A stretch of DNA of 64,000 bases from Hofstenia miamia (lineage: Eukaryota > Xenacoelomorpha > Acoela). The stretch's first letter is position 1, and the number at the start of each line of letters is the position of its first letter. Position numbers and translations under genes: made by a program. The notes below the pieces were generated by a model. It saw only the letters and a list, made by a program, of their open reading frames with translations. It searched no databases and was not told the DNA's origin. Location of the stretch: NCBI GenBank assembly GCA_004352715.1, contig SCFE01000107.1:1121452-1185451 (forward strand), written 5' to 3'. Shown here one piece after another: positions 1 to 11,349 of this stretch.

Positions 1-1097
1 CAAGTGTTAATATAGATTAAATTATTCTTTTAAATTATTGTTCTTTGTTCTAAGCAGGTAGGGATGTTAACACTTTACTCTGATACTATATATGTTTAGT
101 TAATCTTCATTTAACTAAAGTAACTGGATTCTCTTTAGGTATACTACTGTCATAGTTCTGCTCTGTGATCTGGCTATGGCCTCTGGCCAACTCTGATCTC
201 TGAATCAATTCACATGTGTTTCCATTGCTGATTAATTAGTTCCAAGCCTCAGCTCAACAATGTTCTTATGTGTTCCTTATCTTAAATCAGTGCAGTACTC
301 AGTGCTATTTGTAACTGACTTAAACTTAATTTGTAATGTGTGTTCAGAATACTTTGCAACCTTGCAATGTCACTAGCTGCTTAATAATTATTATTTTAGC
401 CATTACTAAAAAACTATTTGAATTAGATAAGTTACCTTACATTTAAATAACAATAATACATGCTCAGTCTATTTATCAGTCTATTATAGGTCACCTAAGT
501 CAATAAGATAAAATATGTATAACCTACAGTAGGCTATCCAGCCCTTTTACAGATATCAATTATTAGATACATGTAAACAAAAGAATTGGTAGCCAGCTAA
601 ATGGAGAAAAACTCCTAGTCATATACCTAACATAAATGCAGGTTCATTGTTTGGATCAAGGACCCTCAAGTTGCTCCCAATATGTGCCCAAACCACTACT
701 ACTGCATTTACCATTTAGCTTGACATTCTGGATAAATAAGCAAACTGATATAAAATCTAAAGATAAGATTTTCAAAGAATTTACTTCAACAATTTCCAAA
801 ATGATTTCTTGCATATTTATAGTTAACTTCCAAAAAGTACCTGTCATTTGAAATTCAAATTTAGATCATCTGGAAAAAATGGCTAAAAATAATGGAAGTG
901 AATTCACCCCCTTTGTTTGGTCAAATTTGACAACAAGTACTAATTTGCTATATTAATACTTAGTTGCATTTACAAAGATAATCTGATAATTAAACTTAAA
1001 TTGTTTTTTAATCAATAATTATAATTTGATCTTAGTTTTGACTAATCATCAGATCTTCTTTCTTCTTTAGCAGCATTATGCTTTGGATTATGCTACA
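1..1097 (-). repeat. Ty3/gypsy-like LTR, copy 1, cut by window edge
   Basis: This is one of at least seven copies of the same long terminal repeat in the first 14.6 kb. Its sense strand is minus: the LTR starts with TGTAGCATAATCC at 1097, and the transcription end lies near base 1. It aligns along its length with the copy at 3423-4551, for example in the block around 180-262. The 3' terminus may lie just outside the window. No coding sequence is present in it. Confidence 0.75.
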
Positions 1098-1557
1098 ACA
1101 TGTAAAGCAATCAATTTACAAATAAAATTTGCTTAATCATATAATATTCATTATTTAAATGTTAAAATAACTTACCCACAGTGGAGAAATTCAACCATCC
1201 TTAAACTTAATCCCCATAAAAACTGAATAATGTGTTACATTTGCAACTCAGAAAAAAAATATCAACAGATTTATTTAATTAAAAACACAAATGTATAGTT
1301 ATAACTGTAGAGTTTACACAAACACTGCAAACATCAAATAAATAATTTTGATTTTCCATCATTTCTTCATTCCATGTGAATATTAAGCATGATATATAGT
1401 CTACCAGTCCCATTGAATTGTATTATTTACCTTGCTTACTATAAAACTTATTGTATTTATATTAGCCAGATTTGTCAAGATCATTATAAGTGAGTGGTTT
1501 TTATGAGTCAGCACTCTAGCTAGTTTTCTGACTCTTTGTTGGTCTGTGATGCTTCAT

Positions 1558-1802
1558 TCATTTTGTACTTTTTTCTGCCATTGTGATCTCAAACATCTGC
1601 AACCATTCAACAAATGATGGGTTGTATCCATTTATCCTGCCATTGAATTTCAGTAGCATTGCCTTGCAGAGTATGGTTGCACTGGTTATAATTTGCAGTA
1701 GTATCAAGCTTTCATATATTGGTTTGTTGTGGTTTTTAATTGTATCCTCATCTTGTAATTGAGTTGTTACTGCTCTCATTATTTTGTTTATGAGTTTCTG
1801 CT
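1558..1802 (-). pseudogene. gag capsid fragment of gypsy-like element
   Basis: A minus-strand open frame of about 80 residues contains the string GYNPSFVEWLQMFEITMAE, nearly the same as the gag fragment at 12119-12420 (GYNPTFVEWLQMFEITMAE). This F-x-G...P..F..W...FE pattern is typical of the Ty3/gypsy capsid N-terminal region. The open frame continues to 1839, but its first residues are read from the adjacent inverted LTR. It lacks both its true start and its C-terminal half, so it is a broken piece of a structural protein that would form the intracellular particle. Confidence 0.6.
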
Positions 1803-2488
1803 TGTATAGCACAATCCAACAATTAATACTGCAAAACAAATGAGATTAGTCAGAGAAAATTAACATTGAATTCAATTATGATTAAAAATAGTATTAATTG
1901 TAAACTAAAATCAATTAAATTGAGCATCATTAATTTTGTACAATGCAACTAAGAAACAAAATTTACCAAATAGTACTTGTCAAAATAATTTGGCAAAAAA
2001 GAGGGCAATAATGCTTCCATTATTTTTCAGCCATCTTGGCAGATGATTTGAAATTCAAATTCAACAGGTACTTTTGGATCTGGAACTATAAATAGCATGA
2101 AATCATTTGGAGAACTGTTGAAGTAAATTACACATTACAAATTGAGTTTAAGTCAGTTACATCCAGCCTTGAGGGTTGCACCAAGTTAGGATAGGGAACA
2201 CATAAGTTACTTTGTTGAGTTGAGGTTTTGCAAAGAATCCATCAATGACAAAGGTGATTACTTGTTGGATGGTTCAGAGATCAGAGTCAGTCAGAGGCCT
2301 CATGAAAGATCATCTATCAGGAGAGCTGCCACAGTCTGCCAACATGTAAGCAGTGTTTGCATATAATATAGTTAGGATAAAGTCAACTACAAGTATTAAT
2401 AGAATGATGCAGTCAGTAACAGTACATCCCTACCCACACTTAACACAGAATTACATTTAAAAGGAATTAGTCAATGTGAGTTAGAGCT
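1803..2488 (+). repeat. Inverted gypsy LTR copy (plus sense), internally deleted
   Basis: This copy is the reverse complement of the neighbouring LTRs. It begins TGTATAGCACAATCC at 1803 and has a TATA box, CTATAAATAG, at 2086-2095. It ends just before a primer-binding site at 2489. It lacks about 450 bp of the middle: sequence matching the two sides of 3770-4237 in the full copy is joined near 2125. The TATA box fixes the sense of the whole LTR family. Confidence 0.75.
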
Positions 2489-2498
2489 TGGTAGCAGA
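2489..2498 (+). other. Retrotransposon primer-binding site (initiator Met tRNA)
   Basis: TGGTAGCAGA directly follows the plus-sense LTR. It matches the complement of the 3' end of animal initiator methionine tRNA, a common primer for LTR retrotransposons. The same motif follows the LTRs ending at 3423 and 13475 on the minus strand. Confidence 0.7.
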
Positions 2499-2500
2499 TG

Positions 2501-2900
2501 CTACATTTGCTCCTCTTTGATTGCACTTTCTTCCTCTTTCACTTTTATAGTCCTATTTGTGTAGTTAATAACACATCCATTTTTTGTCAGAAAGTCATCA
2601 CCCAATATAACCTTGTACTGTAATAGATTGTTGTGAGTATCCACCACTACTAGCAATTGCTCAAATGTTGTGTTCACTATTCTCATCTGTACTGCATTTA
2701 TTATAACTTTTCCATTGATATATTCTCCTGATGCATTAATCAATCATTTATTGCAACTGTTCAGATCTTCATGTTTAAAAACCCAACTTCATCAGACACT
2801 CATCTGTGATTATCAATGTTGCTGCTCCAGTATCAATTGTTGCCTTCATCATTACTCCATTAATTGCTATTGTTATTGTATTTATTATGTCAAGATATGT
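2501..2900 (-). pseudogene. Retropepsin (aspartic protease) fragment of gypsy element
   Basis: The active-site motif DTGA is read on the minus strand at 2823-2834 within ATIDTGAATLIIT. In another frame (2501-2743) the C-terminal half follows, with LGDDFLTKNGCVINYTNR, the usual flap-to-end pattern of Ty3/gypsy proteases. A frameshift separates the halves, so no active enzyme can be made. In a live element this protease would cut the Gag-Pol polyprotein in the particle. Reverse transcriptase does not follow; the sequence runs into the inverted LTR instead. Confidence 0.65.
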
Positions 2901-2999
2901 CAGGATCATTATTGATGCACAGTTCTTATGAGTTGGTGCTCTGACTAATTTTCCAACTCATCAGTTTGTGATGCTTTATTCATTTCATTTTTCAATTCT

Positions 3000-3412
3000 G
3001 TCAAATCTTCATCATCATAATAAGCTTCCTCATCTCTGATTACATTTAGTGCAATCAGGTTTTTTGTGACCCTTCTGTCCACAACTCTAGCACTTGACGT
3101 CTTTTTCTCTAACTTTTCTAATCTTCCTATCCTTTCCTTTGATCTTTATGATTTTCACTGGTTTATTTTCAGTATAAGGTTTACTTGGAGGTCGTGGTTT
3201 GTGGTTGTTTCTCCATGTTGATGTTTTGCTATGCCAGGCAGCTTTATTGTAGATTTGTGCATTATTCTTGATCATTGCTTGTATGTTGACTGCCTTCCAA
3301 ATAATCTTTTCCAACTTGTTGTCCACATCACACTTGATTTCAAATTGTGTTCTGATGCTAACTGGCATTCCCTTGCATATATGTGAAAATAGATCATATT
3401 TTGAGTGTAGCA
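3000..3412 (-). pseudogene. gag C-terminus with CCHC zinc knuckle
   Basis: The minus-strand frame 3087-3412 encodes a capsid C-terminal stretch followed by a lysine-rich nucleocapsid-like tail. A CX2CX4HX4C zinc knuckle is read at 3051-3092, interrupted by a TAG at its second residue. The piece begins immediately after the primer-binding site, so the whole N-terminal part of gag has been deleted. The protein would package element RNA. Broken and not functional. Confidence 0.6.
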
Positions 3413-3422
3413 TCTGCTACCA
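3413..3422 (-). other. Primer-binding site (initiator Met tRNA), minus strand
   Basis: TGGTAGCAGA on the minus strand follows the end of the LTR at 3423, in the position expected for first-strand priming. It is followed by the same few bases (TGCTAC) as the plus-strand copy at 2489-2498. Confidence 0.65.
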
Positions 3423-4551
3423 GGCTTTAACATAGAGTTAATTATCTTTTTAATTATTGTTTCTTGTTAGATGCAGGTAGGGATGTACTGATCCTGGTTC
3501 TTTGTTTGATATAAGACATGTTGTTAATAACTTATATTAACTTCAACTAATTAAATACTATTTAGGTCTAACATTGTCACAGTTTCCTTCCCTGATTCCA
3601 CTGTGGCCTCTGGCCAACTCTGATCTCTAAATCAATCCACACTCATGTGCCTCCATTGTTGATTGAGTAGTTCCAAGTCTCAGCTCAACAATGTAACTTA
3701 TGTGTTCCCTATCCTAACTCAGTGCAACCCTCAAGGCTGGATGCAATTGATTTAAACTCAATTTGTAACATGTAACTTTGTACTTCACAACCTGGCAATG
3801 TCACTAGCTGCTTAATATATCTTACTTCAGCCATTACCAAAAAAACTATTGGCTTTAATTAATATAGATAAATAAAGTAAATAATTACTTGCAGCTTCCT
3901 ACCTTACATTTAGATAACAATACATGCTCAGTCTATTTATTGGTCTATTTATAGGTCACCTATGTAGTTGAGATAATGTAATATAGATATAACCTATGGC
4001 AGGCTAACTAGCCTTATCTCCAAAGTTGATTATTTACTACATGTGAATGAGTGAATCAAGTCAGCTAAATGGAGAAAGACCCCTATTCATAGCCCTAACC
4101 TGAATGCAGGTGCATGGCTTGGATCAAGGACCCTCGAATCGCTCCTGATGCACTACTAATGCATCTACTGTTTAGCTTGACATGATTTAATAATAAGCAA
4201 ACCAAAAGAAATCTAAAGATAAGATTTTCAAAGAATTTACTTCAACAGTTTTCAAATTAATTCTCACTCTATTTATAGTTTAATTCAAAAAGTACCTGTC
4301 ATTCAAAATTTGAATTTATTGTCTGCCAAAACAGCTAAAAATAATGGAAGTGTTATTGCCCCGTTTGTTTTGCTAAATTATTTGTTGGCATGTACTAATT
4401 TGCTATATTGTTTCTAGGTTGGATTTTACAAACATAATGATGATAAATAAATTTAAATTGTTTTTAATCAATAAATAATAATTTAATCTTAATTCTGACT
4501 AATCATCCAACCTTCTCTTCTTAGCAGCATTATGCTTTGGATTATGCTACA
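3423..4551 (-). repeat. Ty3/gypsy-like LTR, near full-length copy
   Basis: About 1.13 kb, sense minus, starting TGTAGCATAATCC at 4551 and ending at 3423 before the primer site. The TATA box CTATAAATAG is at 4278-4269. It is the best reference copy in the window: the others at 1, 1803, 5927, 6255, 11350 and 13475 align to it. The block at 3963-4060 appears almost identical to 6255-6352 and 11456-11553, which suggests fairly recent activity. Confidence 0.75.
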
Positions 4552-5757
4552 GCATGATAATGTGCTCTCAGAAATATTTCAGAGGCTGAGGAACCCAATC
4601 TATCCTCTCAGCCCAATTTTGAATTGTTACTTTAAATGCTACAATTGGAGGATGAGCAAAAGTTGCTTACTTTATACCAAAAACCAGAATAAATGCCTTG
4701 CAGTACCAGATTACTTCCATCATGACTTAGTCAGACACATTTATGAGTGCAGACACTTAGGGATCACTCAAATGGAAAGAACCTTTAATGCTTGTTATGT
4801 GATGATTGGAAGTTGCACTGCTGTTCTCAATGTCATCAACAAGTGTGAGACTTGCCTTTTGCAAGGAATGTGTCATTTTCCTGAGCATCAAACTGAGCTG
4901 CAAAGTCTGCAGCCAAATGTACTAACAACTTAGTCCACATGGACCTGGAAAAATTGTCTTCTGATGACAAGGGATTCCAGTACCTTCTTATTATGATTGA
5001 TCACTTTACAAAATATGCTAGATTGGTCCCTTTAGATAGCACCACCACTGAGATCATTGGTGAGAAGATAGTAAAGGAATGGGTCCTTAAATTAGGTTCT
5101 ATGGAGTGTTGAATATCTGATTTCAGCCCACAGTTTGATAATCACCTTATGGAAACTCTTACAAAATAACTCAAGATGTTACATGAATTTACAACTGCCT
5201 ACCATCCACAGGTGAATGGTGTTGTGGAGTGACTAAATTGCACTTTGATTAAGCTCATTTGCATTGCTCTATCTAGAGCTGCAAAGCAACATTGGAATCA
5301 TGTTGTCAGTTGTAGAGTATTTTTATAACACAGCTGTGCACTCTATGACAAGGTAAGTCCCTTTAAAGCCATATTTGGCCACAAGGCAAGTACACCTTTA
5401 TCTATTATGTACCTGTAATATCATGAGCTTAGCCTGGGGAGATACATTGATTGTATATTACATGAGATGCAGGAAGTGCATTTAACCATCTGTCAAATTA
5501 CAAATCAATCAGTGATCTGCCAGAAACGCAATTTCAATCAAAAGTTGTACAGTGAACCACATAAGCAAGGAGACAAAGTCTTTACCTACTTTCCTTGCCA
5601 AGCCACAGATCAAAATCAAGTCTGCAAGCTTGCCACTAATTGGCAAGGTCTGTTTATGATTACAAAAGTGTTAGATCACCACACTTATCTGTTGAATAAT
5701 GGGAAAACTGCCCATTTTCAGAGGCTCAAAAGAGCTGTTGGTAATGCAGTTGACTAG
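4552..5757 (+). pseudogene. gypsy integrase pseudogene, plus strand
   Basis: Three blocks of a Ty3/gypsy integrase can be read. First is an H2C2 zinc-binding region (4532-4933, with CRHLG and CETC). Next is the catalytic core (about 4935-5350, with HMDLEKL, DHFTKYARL and TAYHPQVNG). Last is the SH3-like C-terminal part (5467-5757, with QGDKVFTYF and LATNWQGLFMITKV). Stops and frameshifts at about 5109, 5168 and 5230 break the core. It resembles the minus-strand integrase at 10122-10808, so both come from the same family in opposite orientations. It is followed by a plus-sense LTR at 5927. Confidence 0.75.
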
Positions 5758-5926
5758 TATGAAACTTATAATAATTTAACTGAATGTGAGGAAGATGACA
5801 TCACTGAAATTGATTTTGATTCCAATCTAGTAACAGTAATGAAAGTACCACTACCTATATTTTGCCTAAATGTAGGGCCTGTGATAAAAATTATCTTGAC
5901 CCACAAGAGTGGCAGTTAAATCTTAT

Positions 5927-6253
5927 TGTAGCATCATCCAAAAAAAAGGCAACTAAAAGCTGAATAACGTCGAATGATTATCAATTGAAATTAATTGTAA
6001 AAAATTTAGTTAATGAACTTTAGTTTATTTTTGTAAAATGCAACTAAGATTTAATATTGGTCAAAATAAGAAACTTGTTAGCCGATCAAGAGGTAATTGA
6101 CAAATTAAATTGAGCAAACTAACGCTTACGTATGAACAGCCATATTGGCAGACGAATCATTTGAATTTTAAAATCGGCAGGTACTTTTTGTAGAAATTTT
6201 ATAAATAGCTTTGATTCAACCATAATTTTGATGAACAATAAATTCTTCGGAGT
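5927..6253 (+). repeat. 3' LTR of plus-strand gypsy copy, truncated at contig join
   Basis: It starts TGTAGCATCATCC at 5927, just downstream of the plus-strand integrase, and has a TATA box at 6200-6208. It stops at the single N at 6254, beyond which the sequence continues as a minus-sense LTR. The right part of this LTR is therefore not represented. Confidence 0.65.
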
Positions 6254-6254
6254 N
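6254..6254. other. Single-N contig join
   Basis: A single N separates a plus-sense LTR from a minus-sense LTR. Similar single-N joins at 29257, 37939 and 51424 have overlapping sequence on both sides, so the order here may be an assembly product. Confidence 0.6.
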
Positions 6255-6825
6255 ATGTAGTTGAGATAATGTAATATAGATATAACCTATGGCAGGCTAA
6301 CTAGCCTTATCTCCAAAGTTGATTATTTACTACATGTGAATGAGTGAATTAATAGTCAGCTAAATGGAGAAAGACCCCTATTCGTACCCCTAATGTAAAT
6401 GTAGGTTCATGGCTTAGATCAATGACCCTCAAATCACTCCCAATATGTGCCCAAGCCACTACTAATGCATCTACTATTTAGCTTGACATGAATTAATAAT
6501 AAGCAAACCAAAAGAAATCTAGAGATAAGATTTTCAAAGAATTTACTTCAACAGTTTTCAAATTGATTTCCACTCTATTTATAGATCAATTCAAAAAGTA
6601 CCTGTTGTTTGAAATTTGAATTTATTGTCTGCCAAAATGGCTAAAAACAATGGAAGCATTATTGCCCCCTTCATTTTGTTGCTATATTGTTTCTTAGTTG
6701 CAAACATAATGATGACAAATAAATTTAAATTGTTTTTAATCACTAAATAATAATTTGATCTTAATTCTGACTAATCATCAGACCTTCTTTTCTTTTAGCA
6801 GCATTATGCTTTGGATTATTCTACA
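6255..6825 (-). repeat. 3' LTR of minus-strand gypsy element, truncated
   Basis: Sense minus, starting TGTAGAATAATCC at 6825 directly after a purine-rich tract, and running to the contig join at 6254, where about half of the LTR is missing. It is the downstream LTR of the element whose coding remnants lie at 6836-13460. Confidence 0.7.
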
Positions 6826-6835
6826 CGCCCTCCTC
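6826..6835 (-). other. Polypurine tract
   Basis: On the minus strand GAGGAGGGCG sits immediately before the LTR start at 6825, the position and composition expected for the plus-strand DNA primer of an LTR retrotransposon. Confidence 0.6.
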
Positions 6836-9800
6836 AGCTTGTGTTATTTTCAGTACAGCTCACTCTCCATGGACTAATTCATCAGCTTTTCTTATGATGG
6901 TTTCTGCTCAGGGATTGCTCCAGCATGTAGTTGCAAAGTCAGGTTGCTTTGTCATTTTTAGGAATGCCTCTCTTTCTATTGTTACAGTGCTGTGATAATG
7001 TAGAAACTTTGCTTCTTTGATATTCTCTGAGATTGGTGTTATTTCTCTCAGCTCATTCATCTTAGCTGAAAAGATGACATAGAATTTTCTGTAAAGATGG
7101 ATGCATTTTATTGCTATCATCAGCATCATTTGTGCATCTGCTCTGCTTTTATGCGCCATTTCTTCACATATTGTTGTGTTCAGATAGAAGAACGTGAATA
7201 CTTTCCTAAGGTTTCTGGTGTTTGCTACGTCCTTATCAAAAAAGCTTATGTTGTCCCTAACTTCTTCTTCTGTTATCATGGTCAGGTTGGTCTTATTTAG
7301 TCTCATCATGGTTACTATTTCAACTCACTTTGTAACATTGTAGAATCAATATTTCTTATCCCACAGATCCAGCCAGACCACATCATTTACTCCAGAGAAC
7401 AGCATTATTGCTTTCATTGTTTGTTTGTCTATTTTGTCTCTCAATTCTTTCAATTGCTTAATTATGGGTTTTCCTTCCATGTATATTTGGTAGGGAGTTA
7501 TTGCTCCCTCAACATATACTCATTCCTTGTTATCTTTGTTGAGCATTATATTCTTCATTTTCTTGTAATCTTCTCTATCAATTATTGCTTTGGCTTTCTC
7601 CTTGTTGTTAACCAAGGTTCTGTTTGAACCTGCCTCAGCCATGTTTCCAATGTAGCATCCCACATGTATTTCTTCATGGGTTCATCAAATATTGTTATTT
7701 CTTCCCATGCTGTTCATGTTATGTTTGCCATATCTACCATTGACATCCTTCCCATCAGGCTCTTGTTAACTATTATTCTTCTGATAAATTTCTCAATTTC
7801 TTGCATTGGCTTTTTGAGCTTATCAGGGATGTCAATTTCTCAACATGTCCTTTAAGTAGCCAATTTTTTGTCTGAGTATTTATCAGGGACATTGCTATCT
7901 AATATTTTTTTCACTTTCATTAATCTATGTCATCCTGCTCTTGAAATTGGTAATCATAGTTCTTGCTCCTGTGTGTTAAATATTGCCAGCAGCCATGCAG
8001 ATGTTGTGAATCTAATCTTCAGGGCATTCTTTTCTTCAAATATAATATTTTTGAAAACGTTACTTGAGTTCAGCTCATATGCTCTACTTATCTCTGTTAG
8101 CACTACCTCTATTGTTTTATGGTATCTTTTTGATGGAGCTTCTATGTCTATCTCAGACCATTCTTCATTGGTTTTCTTCTGCAGTTTCATTTCTTTCCAT
8201 ATTCCTTGTATCCATTTGATGTGCTCCTGTCTCTGTGTGAGGCTGCACTTGATGCATAGCATATTGGCTTTCTCCATGCCCTCTGCATTTGTTGTTAGTT
8301 TGATTGTTTTTATCTGTTTAAATAGCTCTATTGCTATGCAAGGGTCTACCATTAACCTGCAGTAAGCTACCCAATAATCTATTTGTAAGTCAAGGCATAT
8401 TAACTCTGCTATCTTAGTTTCTGTTGTTAACTTTTCCCATAGGAACACGTTTTTCACTCACATTTGTAAATCACCTAGAAATGGTGGCAGTTCTTTGATA
8501 GTTGTTTTTCTAATGATCACTATTCTTATACCTTGGACTCTTGCCATTCTCAGTGTTTGATCCAATTGTTTTTCTAAATTTTTATATTCTTTTTTCCTTG
8601 AGGCTGTGAGTGATCATTAGGTTATCCTTATCAATGTTGATTTCTGGTATCCTCACTATCTGTTCTATGTATGCCATGATTCCTTGAGCTGTTTTGATTG
8701 TAAAATTTTCATCAAATGTTGCATGCACCATGCTGCACATATATGGTCTTTCTACAGTGTCATTTAGTTCTCTCTGGTAGCTTATTATCATATTGACCAT
8801 TGGTCTCTTCTGTGTATCTAGCATGATGGGTGGATTGCTGCGCTCTGTTTTTGCTACTCTTCTTATATGGGCTTTCATTTTGGGTGACAGCTTTTCATAT
8901 GCATTATTTCTCATTTTTAGTGTTCCCATAAAATAGGGGTGCAGTGTTTCTCCATCTATTTTCAACATCCTTTTCTCTCTTTCTTTTGAGTGTACTGTTC
9001 TATCTGATGTAGTCTCTGAGGGGGCATGTAGCTGGGTAATCCTTAGTGGTTTGCTGGTGCTCAGCTCACTGTCCAGTGAGTCCATTCTGATGGTTTCTAC
9101 TGAGTTACCCTCAAGTTTGCTCACAATTCACTCTTTCAGCAATTGGCCAGATGTGGGATCTGTAGATACATCAGCTTCAAATTGCATTAGTAATGGTACA
9201 GTTCTTTGTCCACTTACACCTTCCCCAGGAACTCCAATTGTCACACTGTCCTCAAATTGGCAAAGTGGACTGGAGGGAAGGTTGAGCTGCTTTGCGCCAG
9301 TTCTCTGCATGCCCTCAAATCAGTGTTGCAGATCTCAGGGGTTTTCACTGGTTCTCTGCTTGCCCTCAAATTGGTGGTGCAGATCTCCAGTGGGAGAGGC
9401 ATTATGTCTTTTCATCTCCCTGCCCTTGAATCAGCATGGGGGACTACTTGGACGCCTTCTCACTCAGTGCCTTCAATTAGTCAGTGGTTTGTTCTCACTC
9501 TTTTTGCCTTCTGTCTGACGTCCAGTTCAAGACCTTCTTTGTATTCTTCTCTGTGGGTTTGACATTGTCATCCCCTCAGCTCTCTGCTCTTTGGTTGTTG
9601 CTGTTGCATCTCACTTGATTTGCCTAAATTCAGTAAGTAAGTTTAGATCCCATACCTTGGGGTCATATACATGTATATATCTATCTCTTGCTGCTTGCCT
9701 TGGCAGCTCTATCATTTGTAAATTTTCATTTCCAGTGTTTGTTTTGAATTCCTCATCAAAACCTTCTTCCAGTAAACTATCTAGTTAACTCATATCATAC
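6836..9800 (-). pseudogene. Unrecognised third coding region of gypsy element (ORF3)
   Basis: Between the integrase C-terminus and the polypurine tract lie about 3 kb with clear minus-strand coding traces. Open pieces are 9310-8582 (one TGA inside), 8457-7954, 7740-7320 (read through shifts) and 7309-6908. The predicted protein is hydrophilic and charged, with no signal peptide, membrane span or zinc knuckle, so it does not look like an envelope protein. Near its upstream end (9240-9430) are degenerate repeats of about 52-55 bp. I recognise no domain. Position and strand suggest it was expressed with the element; a gag-like duplicate or captured host gene are alternatives. It is broken by stops and frameshifts. 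Confidence 0.5.
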
Positions 9801-9889
9801 TTAATTTCATTTCCATTAATTTGATTTATTTTAAATTCAGCATTTTTGTCTAGTCTAGACTCTTCAATGTCTGCTGTTGCTTGTTTTAG

Positions 9890-10920
9890 GTTCTGAAAAA
9901 TGCAATAGTCTGTTGTTATTTAACATATACTTGTTATTTGGCAGTACTTGCGTTATTTTATATGGACCTGACCAAATTGTCTTTAACTTTTGGACCTGGT
10001 TCATGTCTACTAGTTTCATCAGTGTGAAGGCATAGACTGTGACGCCTATTTTGTGTGCATGACCATAGATTTTTTTATTATAGTTTCACTGTTGTCTCAT
10101 GGCGGATTTCTTTGTGTTATTTCACATTGTCTCATGTATCACTGTTATTTGATTTCTTAACTGATTCACATACTGATTGTCCATTTTTTCACTGTAGGAA
10201 AAATATTGCATTGATAATGGCATTGCTGCCTCTCTTCTGAATATGGCCTTGAATGGTGTTATTCCCATTATCAAGTGTATGGATGTATTATAAAAGTATT
10301 CAATCATTTTGATCACTTCATGCCACTTATAACCTCCTATTCTTGATGTTGTAACTCTTATCAGTTTAATCAGCGTCCTGTTCAACCTTTCTACTGTGCC
10401 ATTCACCTGTGGGTGATAAGCTGTCATCCTTTCACTTACTATTTCCAGTAGATGTGACATTTCCTGAAATAGATTACTTTTTAATTGTGGCCCTTTGTCT
10501 GTGATTATTGTCTCTATGGGTCCAAACTTTAAGATCCACTCTTTCATTACTATTTCTGCAGTTGTTTCCACTGTCGTGTTCTTCATTGGGATCATTTTTG
10601 CATACTTGGTAAAGTTATCTACCATTACTAGTAAGTGTTGGTACCTTTCTTTGTCATTTGACAGCATTTCTAGATCTATGTGCACGATTTCATTAGGTTG
10701 TGTTGCTATGATATTTTCTAGCAATGCCCTCTGCATTGAAAAATGCTGTTTGTTGTTAAGGAGGCATGTTGTACACTTGTTGATTATCTCCTCTGTGACT
10801 TTTCTCACTGCTGTTGCAATAAATCTTGCATTGAAGGTACTCTCAGTTTGTGTAATGCCTAGATGACCCCAAACTTTTCTTATTAGGTCTCATTTGTAAT
10901 ATTCCAGTATCATGATCCTG
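9890..10920 (-). pseudogene. gypsy integrase, core open, minus strand
   Basis: The frame 10808-10122 (228 codons) is open and holds a complete DD35E core: first Asp in HIDLEML, second in IITDKGPQ, Glu in GTVERLNRT, with 35 residues between the last two. Upstream, GHLGITQT and CTTC remain of the H2C2 zinc-binding domain. Downstream, in shifted frames to about 9890, the C-terminal pattern TIWSGPYKITQVLPNNKYML is legible. The enzyme would insert element cDNA into the genome. It is preceded by an RNase H tail and followed by ORF3. Frameshifts at both ends of the core make it a pseudogene. Confidence 0.8.
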
Positions 10921-11349
10921 TTGTTGTGTGCTTTGACATTCTTATTTCTTTTCCATTTGTGCATTTCATAATAACTTGCTGTTAATCTCAACAATTTTAG
11001 GCTTGGTTCCTGTAGCTTTCTTATGATCTCATTCAATATCACATCATCTTTTTGTTTCTCTATGATCTATGATCTTGTAATCCAATATCTCTTACTTGAT
11101 CACAATTGGCAACACTGCTTGTACCTTGTTATTGACATTTATTTCTGGCAATTCTTCATACTCTGTGTGCAGCAGGAATTGAAACTTCTTTTTCTCTTAG
11201 TCTTCTTTGGCTGCATCTCTTTGGTACTCTGGGAGCACAGTCCAAAAGTCTGTGTTGGTATGCAATGTCCCTCTTCAGTGTTCAATGGTAAAGGTGAATT
11301 CATTAAGGTATTCAATCCACCTTGATACTATTCCTGACTTATCTCCTGA
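10921..11349 (-). pseudogene. RNase H C-terminal end and linker of gypsy pol
   Basis: Just inside the LTR junction the minus strand reads SGIVSRWIEYLNEF and TFTIEH, then a stop and GTLHTNTDF. This is the RW...L..F.F.I.H..G..H.NAD pattern that closes the RNase H domain of Ty3/gypsy Pol. Everything upstream, including the whole reverse transcriptase, is missing, because an LTR copy abuts at 11350. Confidence 0.6.

Noticed and set aside
7421-8365. Hydrophobic plus-strand frames that look like membrane proteins
   Set aside because: They are the reverse-strand shadow of the charged minus-strand ORF3 of the gypsy element.
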